A stretch of 64,000 bases of DNA, taken from positions 62,001 to 126,000 of the forward strand of contig NZ_SZVP01000003.1 in assembly GCF_005885605.1 (NCBI RefSeq), read 5' to 3'. Shown here one piece after another: positions 1 to 8,900 of this stretch. The stretch is from Colwellia ponticola. Its GTDB lineage: Bacteria > Pseudomonadota > Gammaproteobacteria > Enterobacterales > Alteromonadaceae. The notes beneath the pieces were generated by a model that searched no databases, had not been told where the DNA came from, and saw only the letters and a program-made list of their open reading frames with translations. The position numbers and the translations under genes were made by a program. Each line of letters opens with the position of its first letter. Position 1 is the first letter of the stretch.

Positions 1-93
1 TTTGTTAGGTGGTCGCTCAAGCGATGGCGATTGTTGCAGTTAATGCACACTATCAGTGATCAATAATAACGTTATGTTAAAGGGAAATTTATC

Positions 94-810
94 GTGCATT
101 TAAATAAAAGCAGCGCCATCATTCTCGGTCTGTGTTTAGTGATTGGCCTATCTTCTTTGGGCTATTTACTGGCTAATGCCGCTATTAGTGTTAAAGAATA
201 TGAGCGAACCGTTACCGTTAAGGGCTTATCTGAACGAGAATACAAAGCAGATATTGTTATTTGGCCTATTCAATTTAGTACTGCAAGTAATAATCTTGAA
301 CAGATGTATCAATCTATTGATAGTAACACGCAAAAAATCAAAAGTTTTTTGATTAGTGAAGGCATTGAAGCAACAGCAATATCGTATTCTTCTCCTGCCA
401 TTACAGACAAATCGGCGCAACAATATGGTAGCCAAAGCAGAGCTGAGTTTAGGTATACTGCCTCACAAACCGTTACTGTTTATTCAAAAAATATTAACGC
501 GGTACGCGCGGTAATGGGGAAAATGTCAAGTTTAGGTAAGCAAGGTATCGTGTTTACGGGTGATAATTACCAATCACAAATTGAGTATATTTTTGCTCGT
601 TTAAATGAAGTAAAACCTAAAATGATTGAAGAAGCGACTCGAAAAGCGCGTGAGGTTGCAGAGAAGTTTGCCGAAGATTCTAAAAGTGTATTAGGTAAAA
701 TAAAATCGGCGTCTCAAGGCCAGTTTAGTATTAATGCCCGAGACAAAAACAATCCACATATTAAAAAAGTAAGAGTGGTATCAACTGTTGCTTATTACCT
801 TTCAGATTAA
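94..810 (+). CDS. SIMPL (DUF541) domain periplasmic protein
   Basis: 238 residues. An N-terminal hydrophobic segment (about residues 8-30) looks like a signal peptide or membrane anchor. The rest matches the SIMPL/DUF541 fold: an early VTVKGLSEREY strand, a KIKSFLISEGI helix and a late segment rich in charged helices (EATRKAREVAEKFA). Members are periplasmic or membrane-anchored proteins of poorly defined role, some linked to oxidative stress. The start is GTG at 94, with AAGGGA about 8 nt upstream as ribosome binding site. The gene stands alone; the next gene begins 110 nt later. The family call is by pattern recognition and no specific function is claimed. Confidence 0.85.
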   Translation: MHLNKSSAIILGLCLVIGLSSLGYLLANAAISVKEYERTVTVKGLSEREYKADIVIWPIQFSTASNNLEQMYQSIDSNTQKIKSFLISEGIEATAISYSSPAITDKSAQQYGSQSRAEFRYTASQTVTVYSKNINAVRAVMGKMSSLGKQGIVFTGDNYQSQIEYIFARLNEVKPKMIEEATRKAREVAEKFAEDSKSVLGKIKSASQGQFSINARDKNNPHIKKVRVVSTVAYYLSD

Positions 811-919
811 CACCATAAAAAGAGTTGCTTTGGTCATTACTCGCTAAAGCATACTCAAGGTAGCGCTTGCAGTGACTTGAGTATCACTTTTAGGCGCGCT
901 ATTTTTTCGGAGCACTATT

Positions 920-1324
920 GTGGCGACTAAGCAAGAAATTGAAGACTTTATCAAAACAGACTTTCCTCAAGCTAAGTGCACTATTGATGCTATTGGTAAG
1001 CAGTCGGCAACAATAAGGCATGCTATAGGGTTTGACGAGTTAAGGCCAGGAGGCACTGTGTCTGGCCCTACGTTAATGACCATTGCAGATTGTGCTTTAT
1101 ACATTGCTATTTTAGGTGAAATAGGCATTGTTTCACAAACCGTTACCACAAGCTTAACCATTAACTTTATGAGAAAACCTTCAGCAAAAAAAGATATTAT
1201 TGCCCACTGTAATCTACTCAAAGTGGGTAAAAAACTCGCTGTTGGTGAAGTATCCTTGTATTCTGCAGGAGATGATAAGCCTGTCGCTCACGTAGTAGGT
1301 ACCTACTCTATCCCTCAAGACTAA
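920..1324 (+). CDS. PaaI-family hotdog-fold thioesterase
   Basis: 134 residues, the usual size for a single hotdog domain. The conserved stretch GGTVSGPTLMTIAD (residues 44-57), with its Asp at about 57, is the catalytic helix region of PaaI/YdiI-type acyl-CoA thioesterases. The later part (INFMRKPSAKKDIIAHC) gives the typical strand order. It is expected to hydrolyse an acyl- or aryl-CoA in the cytoplasm; the substrate cannot be read from sequence. The start is GTG at 920, with GGAG about 8 nt before it. The gene appears to be monocistronic. Confidence 0.87.
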   Translation: MATKQEIEDFIKTDFPQAKCTIDAIGKQSATIRHAIGFDELRPGGTVSGPTLMTIADCALYIAILGEIGIVSQTVTTSLTINFMRKPSAKKDIIAHCNLLKVGKKLAVGEVSLYSAGDDKPVAHVVGTYSIPQD

Positions 1325-1431
1325 CAAGCTCATTAACGTATTACCATGCGCACAATGTATGCTACAGTGATTAAGTATATTAGCTCAGTACATTCTCAAC
1401 GTATTATTGACACAAAAGTAAGTTATACCAA

Positions 1432-1447
1432 CGGATTAATTAATCCG
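1432..1447. promoter_or_regulatory. 16-bp perfect palindrome upstream of CDGSH gene
   Basis: CGGATTAATTAATCCG is a perfect 16-bp palindrome 30 nt upstream of the CDGSH gene start. Its position and symmetry fit a binding site for a dimeric regulator, but it has no T-tract and does not look like a terminator. The regulator is unknown. It could also be chance in AT-rich DNA. Confidence 0.35.
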
Positions 1448-1477
1448 AGTTATCTTATAAAATGATGGAGAGTTATT

Positions 1478-1717
1478 ATGTCTAATCCAGTACGTGCATC
1501 CGACACACCTTATGCAGTAGAGGTAGAAGCAGGTAAAAAATACGCATGGTGTTCTTGTGGTGAAAGTAAAAAACAACCTTTTTGCGATGGTTCTCATAAA
1601 GGGTCTGATTTTTCACCGGTAAGATTTACCGCTACAGAATCTAAAAAAGTCTACTTTTGTGGCTGTAAGTCAACGGCTTCGCAACCTTTGTGTGATGGTA
1701 GTCATCAATCGGCATGA
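1478..1717 (+). CDS. Double CDGSH iron-sulfur protein
   Basis: 79 residues with two complete CDGSH motifs. The first has Cys25, Cys27, Cys36 and His40 (CSCGESKKQPFCDGSH). The second has Cys61, Cys63, Cys72 and His76 (CGCKSTASQPLCDGSH). Each should bind a 2Fe-2S cluster through three Cys and one His, as in mitoNEET-type proteins; the tandem form resembles the Miner2 class. Likely a small cytoplasmic electron-transfer or cluster-transfer protein. The start is supported by a GGAG box about 10 nt upstream. A 16-bp palindrome precedes the gene. All eight predicted ligands are present. Confidence 0.93.
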   Translation: MSNPVRASDTPYAVEVEAGKKYAWCSCGESKKQPFCDGSHKGSDFSPVRFTATESKKVYFCGCKSTASQPLCDGSHQSA

Positions 1718-1854
1718 TAAAGTCCTGAATGGCAATAACTCGTTGTTGTCATTCAATTAACCATTATTTTTCACTAACACTATTGAGCGTAGTTTAACGC
1801 TGTTAAGCGCTATATTTATATAGCCAAAATAAATCAACAAGAGAACGATCCCCT

Positions 1855-2469
1855 ATGGAGTTTTACCTCACTATTTTATTATTTGCCGCATCAACCACTA
1901 TAACGCCTGGTCCGAATAATATCATGATAATGGCTTCAGGGCTAAATTACGGTATTAAAAATAGTACGCCACATTTATTAGGTATTTGCTTTGGCTTTCC
2001 TGCCATGGTTATTCTCGTTGGTTTAGGTTTTAGCGTTATTTTTGAAAAATACCCATTATTGCATGAAATAATCAAAGTACTCGGTGTTATCTATTTGCTC
2101 TATTTAGCCTGGCTTATTGCCGCGTCTTCACCTTCCTCGCTAGACAGTAAAAAAGCACAACCCTTAAGCTTTATCCAGGCAGCATTTTTTCAATGGGTTA
2201 ACCCTAAAGCATGGGTTATGGCAACCGGTGCGGTGTCTGCTTATACTTCGGTGTCAGCTGATGTTTTTATGCAAGTGAGTTACATTGCCTTAGCTTTTTT
2301 TATTGTTGCTTTTCCTTGTGTGGGTATGTGGCTTTATTTTGGTGCTAGTCTTAAAAAGTATCTTAAATCGAGCAAACATCAAAAAGTATTTAATTTAACC
2401 ATGGCTTTGTTATTATTTTTATCAGTACTCCCCGTATTACAAGAGTTAGTTATTCACTATATTCACTAA
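1855..2469 (+). CDS. LysE/RhtB-family amino-acid exporter
   Basis: 204 residues with about six hydrophobic segments, the standard length for LysE/RhtB exporters. The family signature TPGPNN is at residues 17-22 and a conserved NPKAW-type segment lies near residue 116. Expected role: proton-driven export of an amino acid or homoserine-like compound across the inner membrane. No adjacent LysG-type regulator is seen, so the substrate is open. Confidence 0.9.
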   Translation: MEFYLTILLFAASTTITPGPNNIMIMASGLNYGIKNSTPHLLGICFGFPAMVILVGLGFSVIFEKYPLLHEIIKVLGVIYLLYLAWLIAASSPSSLDSKKAQPLSFIQAAFFQWVNPKAWVMATGAVSAYTSVSADVFMQVSYIALAFFIVAFPCVGMWLYFGASLKKYLKSSKHQKVFNLTMALLLFLSVLPVLQELVIHYIH

Positions 2470-2537
2470 AAATTAAGCACATTAAACACAAACTAACAGT
2501 AGGTTACAATAACTAACAAAAAAATAATGAGTGTAAT

Positions 2538-3146
2538 TTGGCAAGCAAAATCTTTCATGATAAATTAACCACTCTTTTAGTTAATGCCTTTGCTCCTGCC
2601 GGCTATATACTCACTAAACTGGTTGAAGTTGATGTAATTCCTCAAAATTCAGCCTATGACGCATTGTCTTTTGCGCTCAATAATAAAAATATCGTTTATC
2701 GTAAAGCTAAGCAGACGCCAGATAGACCTGGCGCTTTTTTAACGCTTTGGCAGCGTCCGCTTTTAACGGCGCACAATACCATTAACAAACCTGTACCATT
2801 AGCTGATACCGATCTCGATTACTTATTTATTAAAGTAGAATTACCTAGCCCGAGTCCAGTAAATCAAGGGCTACTTGATGATGGTCAATACGATAACAAA
2901 CCATATGGCTTATTTATTTTTCCTGTGACATTATTAATTGAAAAAGGCATTGTAGACTCAAATAAAAGGAAAGGAAAAACAGCATTTAGAGTTTTTCCGC
3001 CGTGGAGTCAAGATCGTGGACGAGTAGGAACTAAGCTTTTATCCAACTCCGCTAAAAAAACACAAGGTTGGCAATTACACTACTTTATCAACATAGATGA
3101 ACAGGGCTTTATCGATGCCGATAAACTACATAAACTGCTCAAATAA
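2538..3146 (+). CDS. MepB-like family protein
   Basis: 202 residues, soluble. The features PFGLFIFP-like (PYGLFIFPVTLL) and FRVFPPWS followed by AKKTQGWQLHYF match the MepB family, named after a protein encoded beside the MepA efflux pump in Staphylococcus. The biochemical role is not established. The best in-frame start is TTG at 2538; no ATG lies near the conserved N-terminus and the ribosome binding site is weak. No efflux gene of the MATE type is next to it here. Confidence 0.75.
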   Translation: MASKIFHDKLTTLLVNAFAPAGYILTKLVEVDVIPQNSAYDALSFALNNKNIVYRKAKQTPDRPGAFLTLWQRPLLTAHNTINKPVPLADTDLDYLFIKVELPSPSPVNQGLLDDGQYDNKPYGLFIFPVTLLIEKGIVDSNKRKGKTAFRVFPPWSQDRGRVGTKLLSNSAKKTQGWQLHYFINIDEQGFIDADKLHKLLK

Positions 3147-3225
3147 AATGGGCTAGGCAAATAACACACCATAATACTAACAATTTTTACTGCGTTAGCG
3201 ACCTTAACATTATAGGAAAATAGCC

Positions 3226-3648
3226 ATGTTTAAAAAAGCAGATGGTACGTTAACCATACCGACAATTATTTTTACAGGATTACTACTAGCAACCCCAATA
3301 ACAGCGTTAGCATCCTCTGGTTGTGAAGTCTTAAAAGGCTGTAAAAAGAAGTTCTGTGAAATAGAAAAGCAACTAAATATCGCAACGCAAGCAGACCAAA
3401 GCGATAAAGTGGCTGGTTTAACAAAAGCCTTAAAAGAAGCAAAAAGTCACTGTACTAATAAAGGCATTAGGGAAGAGTTAATCGAAGAGATTGAAGAAGA
3501 AAGAAAAGAAATCCTTGACGATGAAAAAGACCTTAGGCGAGCACAGAAAGATAATAAAGCAGATAAGGTTCGCAAGTACCAAGAAAAAATTAATCAAAAG
3601 ACAAACAGAGTAATGCAGCTGGAAAGTGAATTGTCTGCTTTGGATTAA
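3226..3648 (+). CDS. DUF1090 family periplasmic protein
   Basis: 140 residues. Residues 1-30 form a signal peptide with a probable cut after ALA. The mature part is almost entirely charged helix (EELIEEIEEERKEILDDEKD and onward), predicted coiled coil, with four cysteines near residues 33, 39, 44 and 76 that could make two disulfides in the periplasm. This layout is typical of DUF1090 (YqjC-like) proteins of unknown function. It has its own ribosome binding site (TAGGAAA, about 8 nt upstream). Confidence 0.8.
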   Translation: MFKKADGTLTIPTIIFTGLLLATPITALASSGCEVLKGCKKKFCEIEKQLNIATQADQSDKVAGLTKALKEAKSHCTNKGIREELIEEIEEERKEILDDEKDLRRAQKDNKADKVRKYQEKINQKTNRVMQLESELSALD

Positions 3649-3767
3649 GGGTAATGTTAGGCTCAGTTCACTTAACAAAGCTAACTAATTCCCATAAAAC
3701 TAACTTATTACTCCCTTGGGTATTCCTCCTACCATTACAATAACTCGGTTAACAGTGAGACTAGTAA

Positions 3768-4832
3768 ATGACACCAGATGAAAAATTTACCCGTTATGTA
3801 AAACGCTCTTTAATAGGGTTTTTCTTAATATTTATCTATTACTTAGTCGCAGATATTTTTTTACCTGTAACACCACAGGCACGGGTGTATCATCCGGTAG
3901 TACAAATATCACCACAAATAAGTGGTCAAGTAACCAATGTGCTAGTAAAGAATAATCAAGCGGTACAAGCTGGCGATGTATTCTTTGTTATAGACCAACT
4001 CCCTTATAAGTTAGCCGTAGAGCAAGCAAGGTTAATGCTTGATGATGCCGAACTGCAAAATAAACGTTTGGATACCAACATTAAAGCCATTGAAGCAAAA
4101 ATCAGTGCGGCAAAAGCAATGCAGCATGAACAAACACTTTTAAAACAACGCAGCGAAAAGCTCTATCAACAAAACGCTATATCCGAACAAGTACTTGAAA
4201 GTATTCGCGCTAACTTTGAAGTAAGCAAGGCAAATGAAGCTGCCTTAGAGGCGCAACTCGCCGAAGCGGTGTTAGCCCGTGGTGAATTAGGTAAACAAAA
4301 TTTAGCCATACGCCATGCTGCCAACCAGCTAGCGCAAGCTGAGCTTAATTTATCGTACACCCAGGTACGCGCATTAAGTGACGGCGTTGTTGCTAACTTA
4401 CAATTACTTGATGGTGCCTATGCCGTTGCCGGTAAACCTTTATTAGCGGTAGTATCAAAAAAAGCCGATTTAATTGCCGACTTTAGAGAAAAATCATTAC
4501 TTAACATGAAATTGGGTAGCTTAGCTAAGGTAGTATTTGATAGCCGCCCAGGTGAAGTATTTGATGCAAAAATCGTCACTTTTGAAGCTGGGGTTAGCAC
4601 TGGTCAATTAAACGCTGATGGTTTACTTACGACCCCTGAAACTAGCAATCGCTGGGTACGTGATGCTCAACGTCAACGCATTCATTTAGCGCTACTTGAT
4701 CATGCAACATTAATTAGCAATATGCCAAGTGGTGCTCGTGCCACGGTGCAGTTATTGCCTGAATCAGTCATTGGTCAGTGGTTTGGTTCGCTGCAAATTA
4801 GAGTGATTAGCTGGTTACATTACATTTATTAA
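3768..4832 (+). CDS. HlyD/EmrA-type membrane fusion protein
   Basis: 354 residues. One transmembrane helix at about residues 14-32 is followed by a barrel-sandwich (lipoyl-like) half near 43-85 (ISPQISGQVTNVLVKNNQ), a long helical hairpin (about 85-200) and the second lipoyl half (TQVRALSDGVVANLQLLDG). This is the architecture of periplasmic adaptors of the EmrA/AaeA group. It lies 10 nt before a FUSC-type permease, so the two very likely form one efflux unit. No TolC-like outer-membrane gene is adjacent; a shared TolC elsewhere would be needed. Confidence 0.88.
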   Translation: MTPDEKFTRYVKRSLIGFFLIFIYYLVADIFLPVTPQARVYHPVVQISPQISGQVTNVLVKNNQAVQAGDVFFVIDQLPYKLAVEQARLMLDDAELQNKRLDTNIKAIEAKISAAKAMQHEQTLLKQRSEKLYQQNAISEQVLESIRANFEVSKANEAALEAQLAEAVLARGELGKQNLAIRHAANQLAQAELNLSYTQVRALSDGVVANLQLLDGAYAVAGKPLLAVVSKKADLIADFREKSLLNMKLGSLAKVVFDSRPGEVFDAKIVTFEAGVSTGQLNADGLLTTPETSNRWVRDAQRQRIHLALLDHATLISNMPSGARATVQLLPESVIGQWFGSLQIRVISWLHYIY

Positions 4833-4842
4833 GAGAAGCTCT

Positions 4843-5892
4843 ATGACTCAAGTTGCCAGCGAACAACCTCAATTAGACGCTAATGGTTTACGCCAAGCAT
4901 TGCGCATTGCTACCGGTTGTACTATTGGTTTTGCGTTAAGTAAAGTAATGGATTGGCCCTATGGGATATTTTTTACTATTTATCCTATGTTGTTATTAGG
5001 CATGGTACCAACACTAACAATGAGCTCTATTCGTCAGTTTTTTGCCTCCGCAGCCTTTAGTGCTTTTTCGGTATTAATAATACAAGGCTACTTCTCACAT
5101 ATACCCGTGTTAATGATCATTGTAGTGTTTGGTGCCTTTTGTATTTTATTTCATCAAATGAGCAATGGCGGCGCTTTTTTATTTGGCGCTTTAGGTCTTG
5201 TGAGTTTGTCCATTCAATTGCACTTTTCTAGTTATATTGACCAAACCAGTAGTATTTATCCGCTTATTATCAGTAATATTTTAGCCATTGTTACCACTGT
5301 AATTATTGCAGCCCTTATGCATGGTTTATTTCCTGATGTTGTCAAGCGGCCTATACGAACAATGCCTGTAAAAAGTAAAGCAAGTATTCGCCATGAAGTC
5401 TTATTATGCTCAACGGTTGCAACACTCTCTTTTATCGTTTTTCAGGTATTTAACTTACAAGACTCTATTTCGGCGCAATCTTCGTCAATACTGGTATTGC
5501 TGTCATTGTGCTGGAAAACAGCAGGCATGGCCGGCTGGCATCGTGCTATTGGTACCTTAATAGGCTGTACAGCGGCGTTGTTGTCACAATTATTGCTTTA
5601 TAACCATACCGATTTCCTGTTATTTCCCGTGTTAATTTTATGGATTTTATCGTTGATTTTTGCTCGTTTTCATATTTTAGGCGGCGGTGGTCCAGGTATT
5701 GGTTTTGGTGTGCTAACCACTTTTGGTATTTTATTTGGCCAGTCTTTAGGGCCAGGACAAGATTTAGTTTACAGTGCTTTATATCGTTTTAGCTCGGTGT
5801 CTGTCGCCATTATTGCCAGCTTATCTATGGTATATATTCTGCACCATTTACTTAATCGCTTTAGCGCAACGCGTCATCATACCTATGTTTAA
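4843..5892 (+). CDS. FUSC/DUF2955-type inner-membrane permease
   Basis: 349 residues with about ten hydrophobic segments in two halves separated by a short basic loop near residue 165-185 (DVVKRPIRTMPVKSK). The shape matches FUSC/DUF2955 proteins (aromatic-acid efflux, AaeB-like, but lacking the large cytosolic domain). It is translationally close to the HlyD protein upstream (10-nt gap). Together they probably export a small organic acid or drug; the substrate cannot be deduced. Confidence 0.82.
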   Translation: MTQVASEQPQLDANGLRQALRIATGCTIGFALSKVMDWPYGIFFTIYPMLLLGMVPTLTMSSIRQFFASAAFSAFSVLIIQGYFSHIPVLMIIVVFGAFCILFHQMSNGGAFLFGALGLVSLSIQLHFSSYIDQTSSIYPLIISNILAIVTTVIIAALMHGLFPDVVKRPIRTMPVKSKASIRHEVLLCSTVATLSFIVFQVFNLQDSISAQSSSILVLLSLCWKTAGMAGWHRAIGTLIGCTAALLSQLLLYNHTDFLLFPVLILWILSLIFARFHILGGGGPGIGFGVLTTFGILFGQSLGPGQDLVYSALYRFSSVSVAIIASLSMVYILHHLLNRFSATRHHTYV

Positions 5893-6044
5893 TGGTCAAA
5901 CTGATATAACCAATACCACATTGATTATTATCACTATTAGTACTAAGCTGACTTGCCTTATTATTGAACCACAGAGCTAATAGCAAACGAACTTATCAAA
6001 ATAGAACTCATTTAATTGACACTTTAACCATGGAAATAAACGTA

Positions 6045-7316
6045 ATGAAACTAGAATCAATAGCGTTGCATGAAGGCTATAAATCAGAAGAAACCACGAA
6101 AGCGGCCGCTGTCCCTATTTATCAAACAACCTCTTATACTTTTGATGATACCCAGCACGGCGCTGATTTATTTGACCTTAAAGTACAGGGTAATATTTAT
6201 ACCCGCATTATGAATCCAACCACTGATGTGCTCGAAAAACGCATTGCCGCAATGGAAGGTGGTATTGGTGCGGTTTGTGTTGCCTCTGGTATGGCCGCTA
6301 TTACCTATGCGCTACAGTGTATTTGTGAAGCTGGTGATAATATTGTTAGTACCAGCGAACTCTATGGTGGTACTTATAATTTATTTGCTCATGCTTTACC
6401 TAGACAAGGCATTGAAGCGCGCATGGTAAATCACGATGATTTTGACAAGTTTGAGCAATCTATTGATGATAAAACCAAAGCTGTTTTTTGTGAATCTATC
6501 GGTAATCCTGCTGGTAACGTAGTTGATATTGCTCGTTTAGCTGATATTGCCCATAAACATGGTGTGCCATTAATTGTTGATAATACCGTCGCTACGCCTT
6601 ATTTATGTCGCCCGTTTGAATTAGGTGCCGATATTGTTGTGCATTCACTCACTAAATACATTGGTGGTCATGGCACGTCAATTGGCGGCGCTATTATCGA
6701 CTCAGGTAAGTTTGACTGGGTTGCTAATAAAGCGCGCTTCCCGGTACTTAATGAGCCCGATCCTGCTTATCATGGCGTAGTATATACTGAAGCATTAGGC
6801 GACGCTGCTTACATAGGCCGCTGTCGAGTGGGTCCATTACGAAATACTGGCGCGGCCATCTCACCGATGAACTCTTTTCAAATTCTCCAAGGACTTGAAA
6901 CGCTAGGCTTGCGTATGGATCGTCATTGTGAAAATGCTGAAAAACTGGCCGCTTACCTTAAACAGCACCCTAAAGTGCAATGGGTTAATTATGCCGCCTT
7001 ACCTGATAGTCCGCACCACAGTAATTGTCAAAAAATCACCTCGGGTAAAGCCTCGGGTATTTTAAGTTTTGGCATTGCTGGCGGTATAGCATCAGGCACT
7101 AAATTTATTGATGCACTACAGATGATTTTACGCTTAGTGAATATTGGCGATGCAAAATCGCTTGCTTGTCACCCTGCTTCGACCACGCATAGACAGCTCA
7201 ATGATAAAGAGCTTGCCGCTGCTGGTGTGAGTGCTGATTTGATCAGAATATCTGTAGGTATTGAACATATCGACGACATTATTGCCGATGTTAGCCAAGC
7301 GCTAGATAAAGTCTAG
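6045..7316 (+). CDS. metY: O-acetylhomoserine sulfhydrylase (MetY family)
   Basis: 423 residues from the ATG at 6045. PLP-dependent Cys/Met-metabolism fold: the Schiff-base lysine is in VHSLTKYIGG (about Lys204), the PLP-contacting Asp in IVDNTVATPY (about 179), and a GM..IT segment follows ASGMAAITYAL. O-acetylhomoserine plus sulfide gives homocysteine. The reading frame stays open upstream to a TTG at 5964, but those 27 residues (MNHRA...) come partly from a dispersed repeat and have no family match, so I start at 6045, which has GGAAA about 10 nt upstream. A methionine gamma-lyase role is less likely given the length and motifs. Confidence 0.92.
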   Translation: MKLESIALHEGYKSEETTKAAAVPIYQTTSYTFDDTQHGADLFDLKVQGNIYTRIMNPTTDVLEKRIAAMEGGIGAVCVASGMAAITYALQCICEAGDNIVSTSELYGGTYNLFAHALPRQGIEARMVNHDDFDKFEQSIDDKTKAVFCESIGNPAGNVVDIARLADIAHKHGVPLIVDNTVATPYLCRPFELGADIVVHSLTKYIGGHGTSIGGAIIDSGKFDWVANKARFPVLNEPDPAYHGVVYTEALGDAAYIGRCRVGPLRNTGAAISPMNSFQILQGLETLGLRMDRHCENAEKLAAYLKQHPKVQWVNYAALPDSPHHSNCQKITSGKASGILSFGIAGGIASGTKFIDALQMILRLVNIGDAKSLACHPASTTHRQLNDKELAAAGVSADLIRISVGIEHIDDIIADVSQALDKV

Positions 7317-7404
7317 CTTTAGCTCGAAGGAACAAGCTAAACGATGATTAATCTGCTATTGCCGCATTAATCATCGTCTTACCTATATTTTATTACGTTA
7401 CTTT

Positions 7405-7824
7405 TTACGCTTCTTGTAAACTGATTAATAACGCTTCTATTTCTGCTTTTAAGTCTTTATCGGCTATTTTATTGCTGTTGATTTGAGCACTTTCTAAATG
7501 CTTAATAGCACTTGCTGTATCACCTAACTCGACTTGTAGTGAAGCAATAGCAAAGGCGATAGAAGACAAAAAGTCTTTAGAGTTAATCGCTTGTGCTTTA
7601 GCTAAAGCTTTTTCATAAATGGAAATAGCTAAATCAAAATCGTCGGTAAAATCGGCCAATGTTTCCCATTGCACTGGATGATCTTTATCTGTGTCTTCAT
7701 TATCTTCACATACTTGCTTTAACTCGGCGTAACATTCATCAAAGCGCAATTGATTTTTTCTATTCACTGCATGCATGAGTTCTTTCGCTAACGTGTGTAC
7801 CTGTTTGTATATTTTAGTGTTCAT
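7405..7824 (-). CDS. Small helical TPR-like protein, function unknown
   Basis: 139 residues, acidic and predicted all-helical. The segment DFDLAISIYEKALAKAQ, then SIAFAIASLQVELGDTASAI, resembles two to three tetratricopeptide repeats, which would make it a protein-protein interaction scaffold. There is no signal peptide or membrane segment. It is convergent with metY and divergent from the gene at 8070. I do not recognise a named family and infer no specific role. Confidence 0.7.
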   Translation of the reverse strand: MNTKIYKQVHTLAKELMHAVNRKNQLRFDECYAELKQVCEDNEDTDKDHPVQWETLADFTDDFDLAISIYEKALAKAQAINSKDFLSSIAFAIASLQVELGDTASAIKHLESAQINSNKIADKDLKAEIEALLISLQEA

Positions 7825-8069
7825 GGCTTACCTTGGCTGATGTGTTTGATACTTATTTATCGAATAAAAATGACTTGATAAAGATATTGGCGCGATTATA
7901 GCAGTTTCCTTAGAAAGTGTAGAATTTCAATGACAATAAAAAATATTAAGCAACAAACTAGACTCGCTGACTGTCGCTGATATAATTGCTGATTAATAAT
8001 TATCATTACCAAGGTGTATTTAGACACAGTAGTGATAGATATAAATAAGCCAACAACACGGAGCATTAA

Positions 8070-8423
8070 GTGAAAAGCTTACTAAAAAGCATTCAATATG
8101 ACATGTTAGATTTCATCGAAATTAACAATGAAAGTGAACAAGCACTCACCTATAGCTCAGAAGATGTTAGATCTTGTATAACAAGCCTATTAGCCTTTAT
8201 GGCCGCTATCGAGTCTGAACCACAAACGGATGTTAGCGCTAAAGACCATGTAGATATACTACTATCGGCACTCTCTGATTTAAATGAACGCTGTGGCGGT
8301 CAATTAATTGATGAAAGCCAAAGTGAAGATATTATTGAATTTATTGAAAAAACATTGATTTCAGCCAATATCACCTTTACCAGTGATATTGCTAAGGACA
8401 GCTTGCTAAGCAATGGTGAATAA
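8070..8423 (+). CDS. Small acidic protein, function unknown
   Basis: 117 residues, strongly acidic and mostly helical, with no signal peptide. The start is GTG at 8070, with a good GGAG box 7 nt before it. Translation from GTG avoids truncating the MKSLLKSIQYDMLDF N-terminus. No motif is recognised. It lies between the TPR-like gene and the convergent thioesterase gene of the ole cluster. Confidence 0.65.
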   Translation: MKSLLKSIQYDMLDFIEINNESEQALTYSSEDVRSCITSLLAFMAAIESEPQTDVSAKDHVDILLSALSDLNERCGGQLIDESQSEDIIEFIEKTLISANITFTSDIAKDSLLSNGE

Positions 8424-8469
8424 GCCTAAAAACAACTAAAAGCAGCAATTAGCCATAAGCAGTACATCG

Positions 8470-8883
8470 CTAATCGCTAAAAAAATCTGTAGAAAGTGGC
8501 GTTAGTATTTCTTCAGGTATTGGCTGTAAGCGCTTTTGTTTATCTAAACACACCATCTCAATATCACCAATAACCGCGGCTTTGCTGGCATTAGGTCGCC
8601 ACAACTCTTGTCGCCATAAGGTTTTATATTTACCATCAAATTGGTAACTCGTGCGAACATCGCAAATTTCAGCAAACTCAACCCCATCTTGAAAGGTTAA
8701 GTTAGCTTTATAAACAGCAAAACCTAACCCTTTTTCTTGCCATAGCGTTGCCAACCTGTCGCTATCAATGACATGCTCACGGGCACGCTCAAAATATTTA
8801 AGAAAATTGGGGTGATATACCACACCTGAATGGTCGGTATCTTCATAATATATTTGTACGCTGTGGTGGTATATTTTACTCAT
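8470..8883 (-). CDS. YbgC-type acyl-CoA thioesterase, last gene of ole operon
   Basis: 137 residues with the 4-hydroxybenzoyl-CoA/YbgC signature YYEDTDHSGVVYHPNFLKYF (residues 12-31), with the catalytic Asp at about 17. It begins 17 nt after oleD ends, on the same strand, so it is probably cotranscribed with oleABCD. OleA uses acyl-CoAs; a thioesterase here could adjust the acyl-CoA pool or clear stalled intermediates. That role is inferred from position only. Not to be confused with OleB, which is a separate alpha/beta hydrolase. Confidence 0.88.
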   Translation of the reverse strand: MSKIYHHSVQIYYEDTDHSGVVYHPNFLKYFERAREHVIDSDRLATLWQEKGLGFAVYKANLTFQDGVEFAEICDVRTSYQFDGKYKTLWRQELWRPNASKAAVIGDIEMVCLDKQKRLQPIPEEILTPLSTDFFSD

Positions 8884-8900
8884 AATGCTTGTATAAGCTC

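Noticed and set aside
1..66. Possible 3' end of an upstream gene
   Set aside because: Two frames are open from the left edge to stops at 41-43 and 64-66, but neither tail is recognisable, so no gene is called.
5893..6044. SAM riboswitch or MetJ boxes before metY
   Set aside because: I could not find the conserved helices of a SAM riboswitch or repeated AGACGTCT-like MetJ boxes in this leader.
7985..8010. Fur-box-like sequence (AATTATCATTACC)
   Set aside because: Only one half resembles the consensus and neighbouring genes have no iron link; AT-rich chance is likely.
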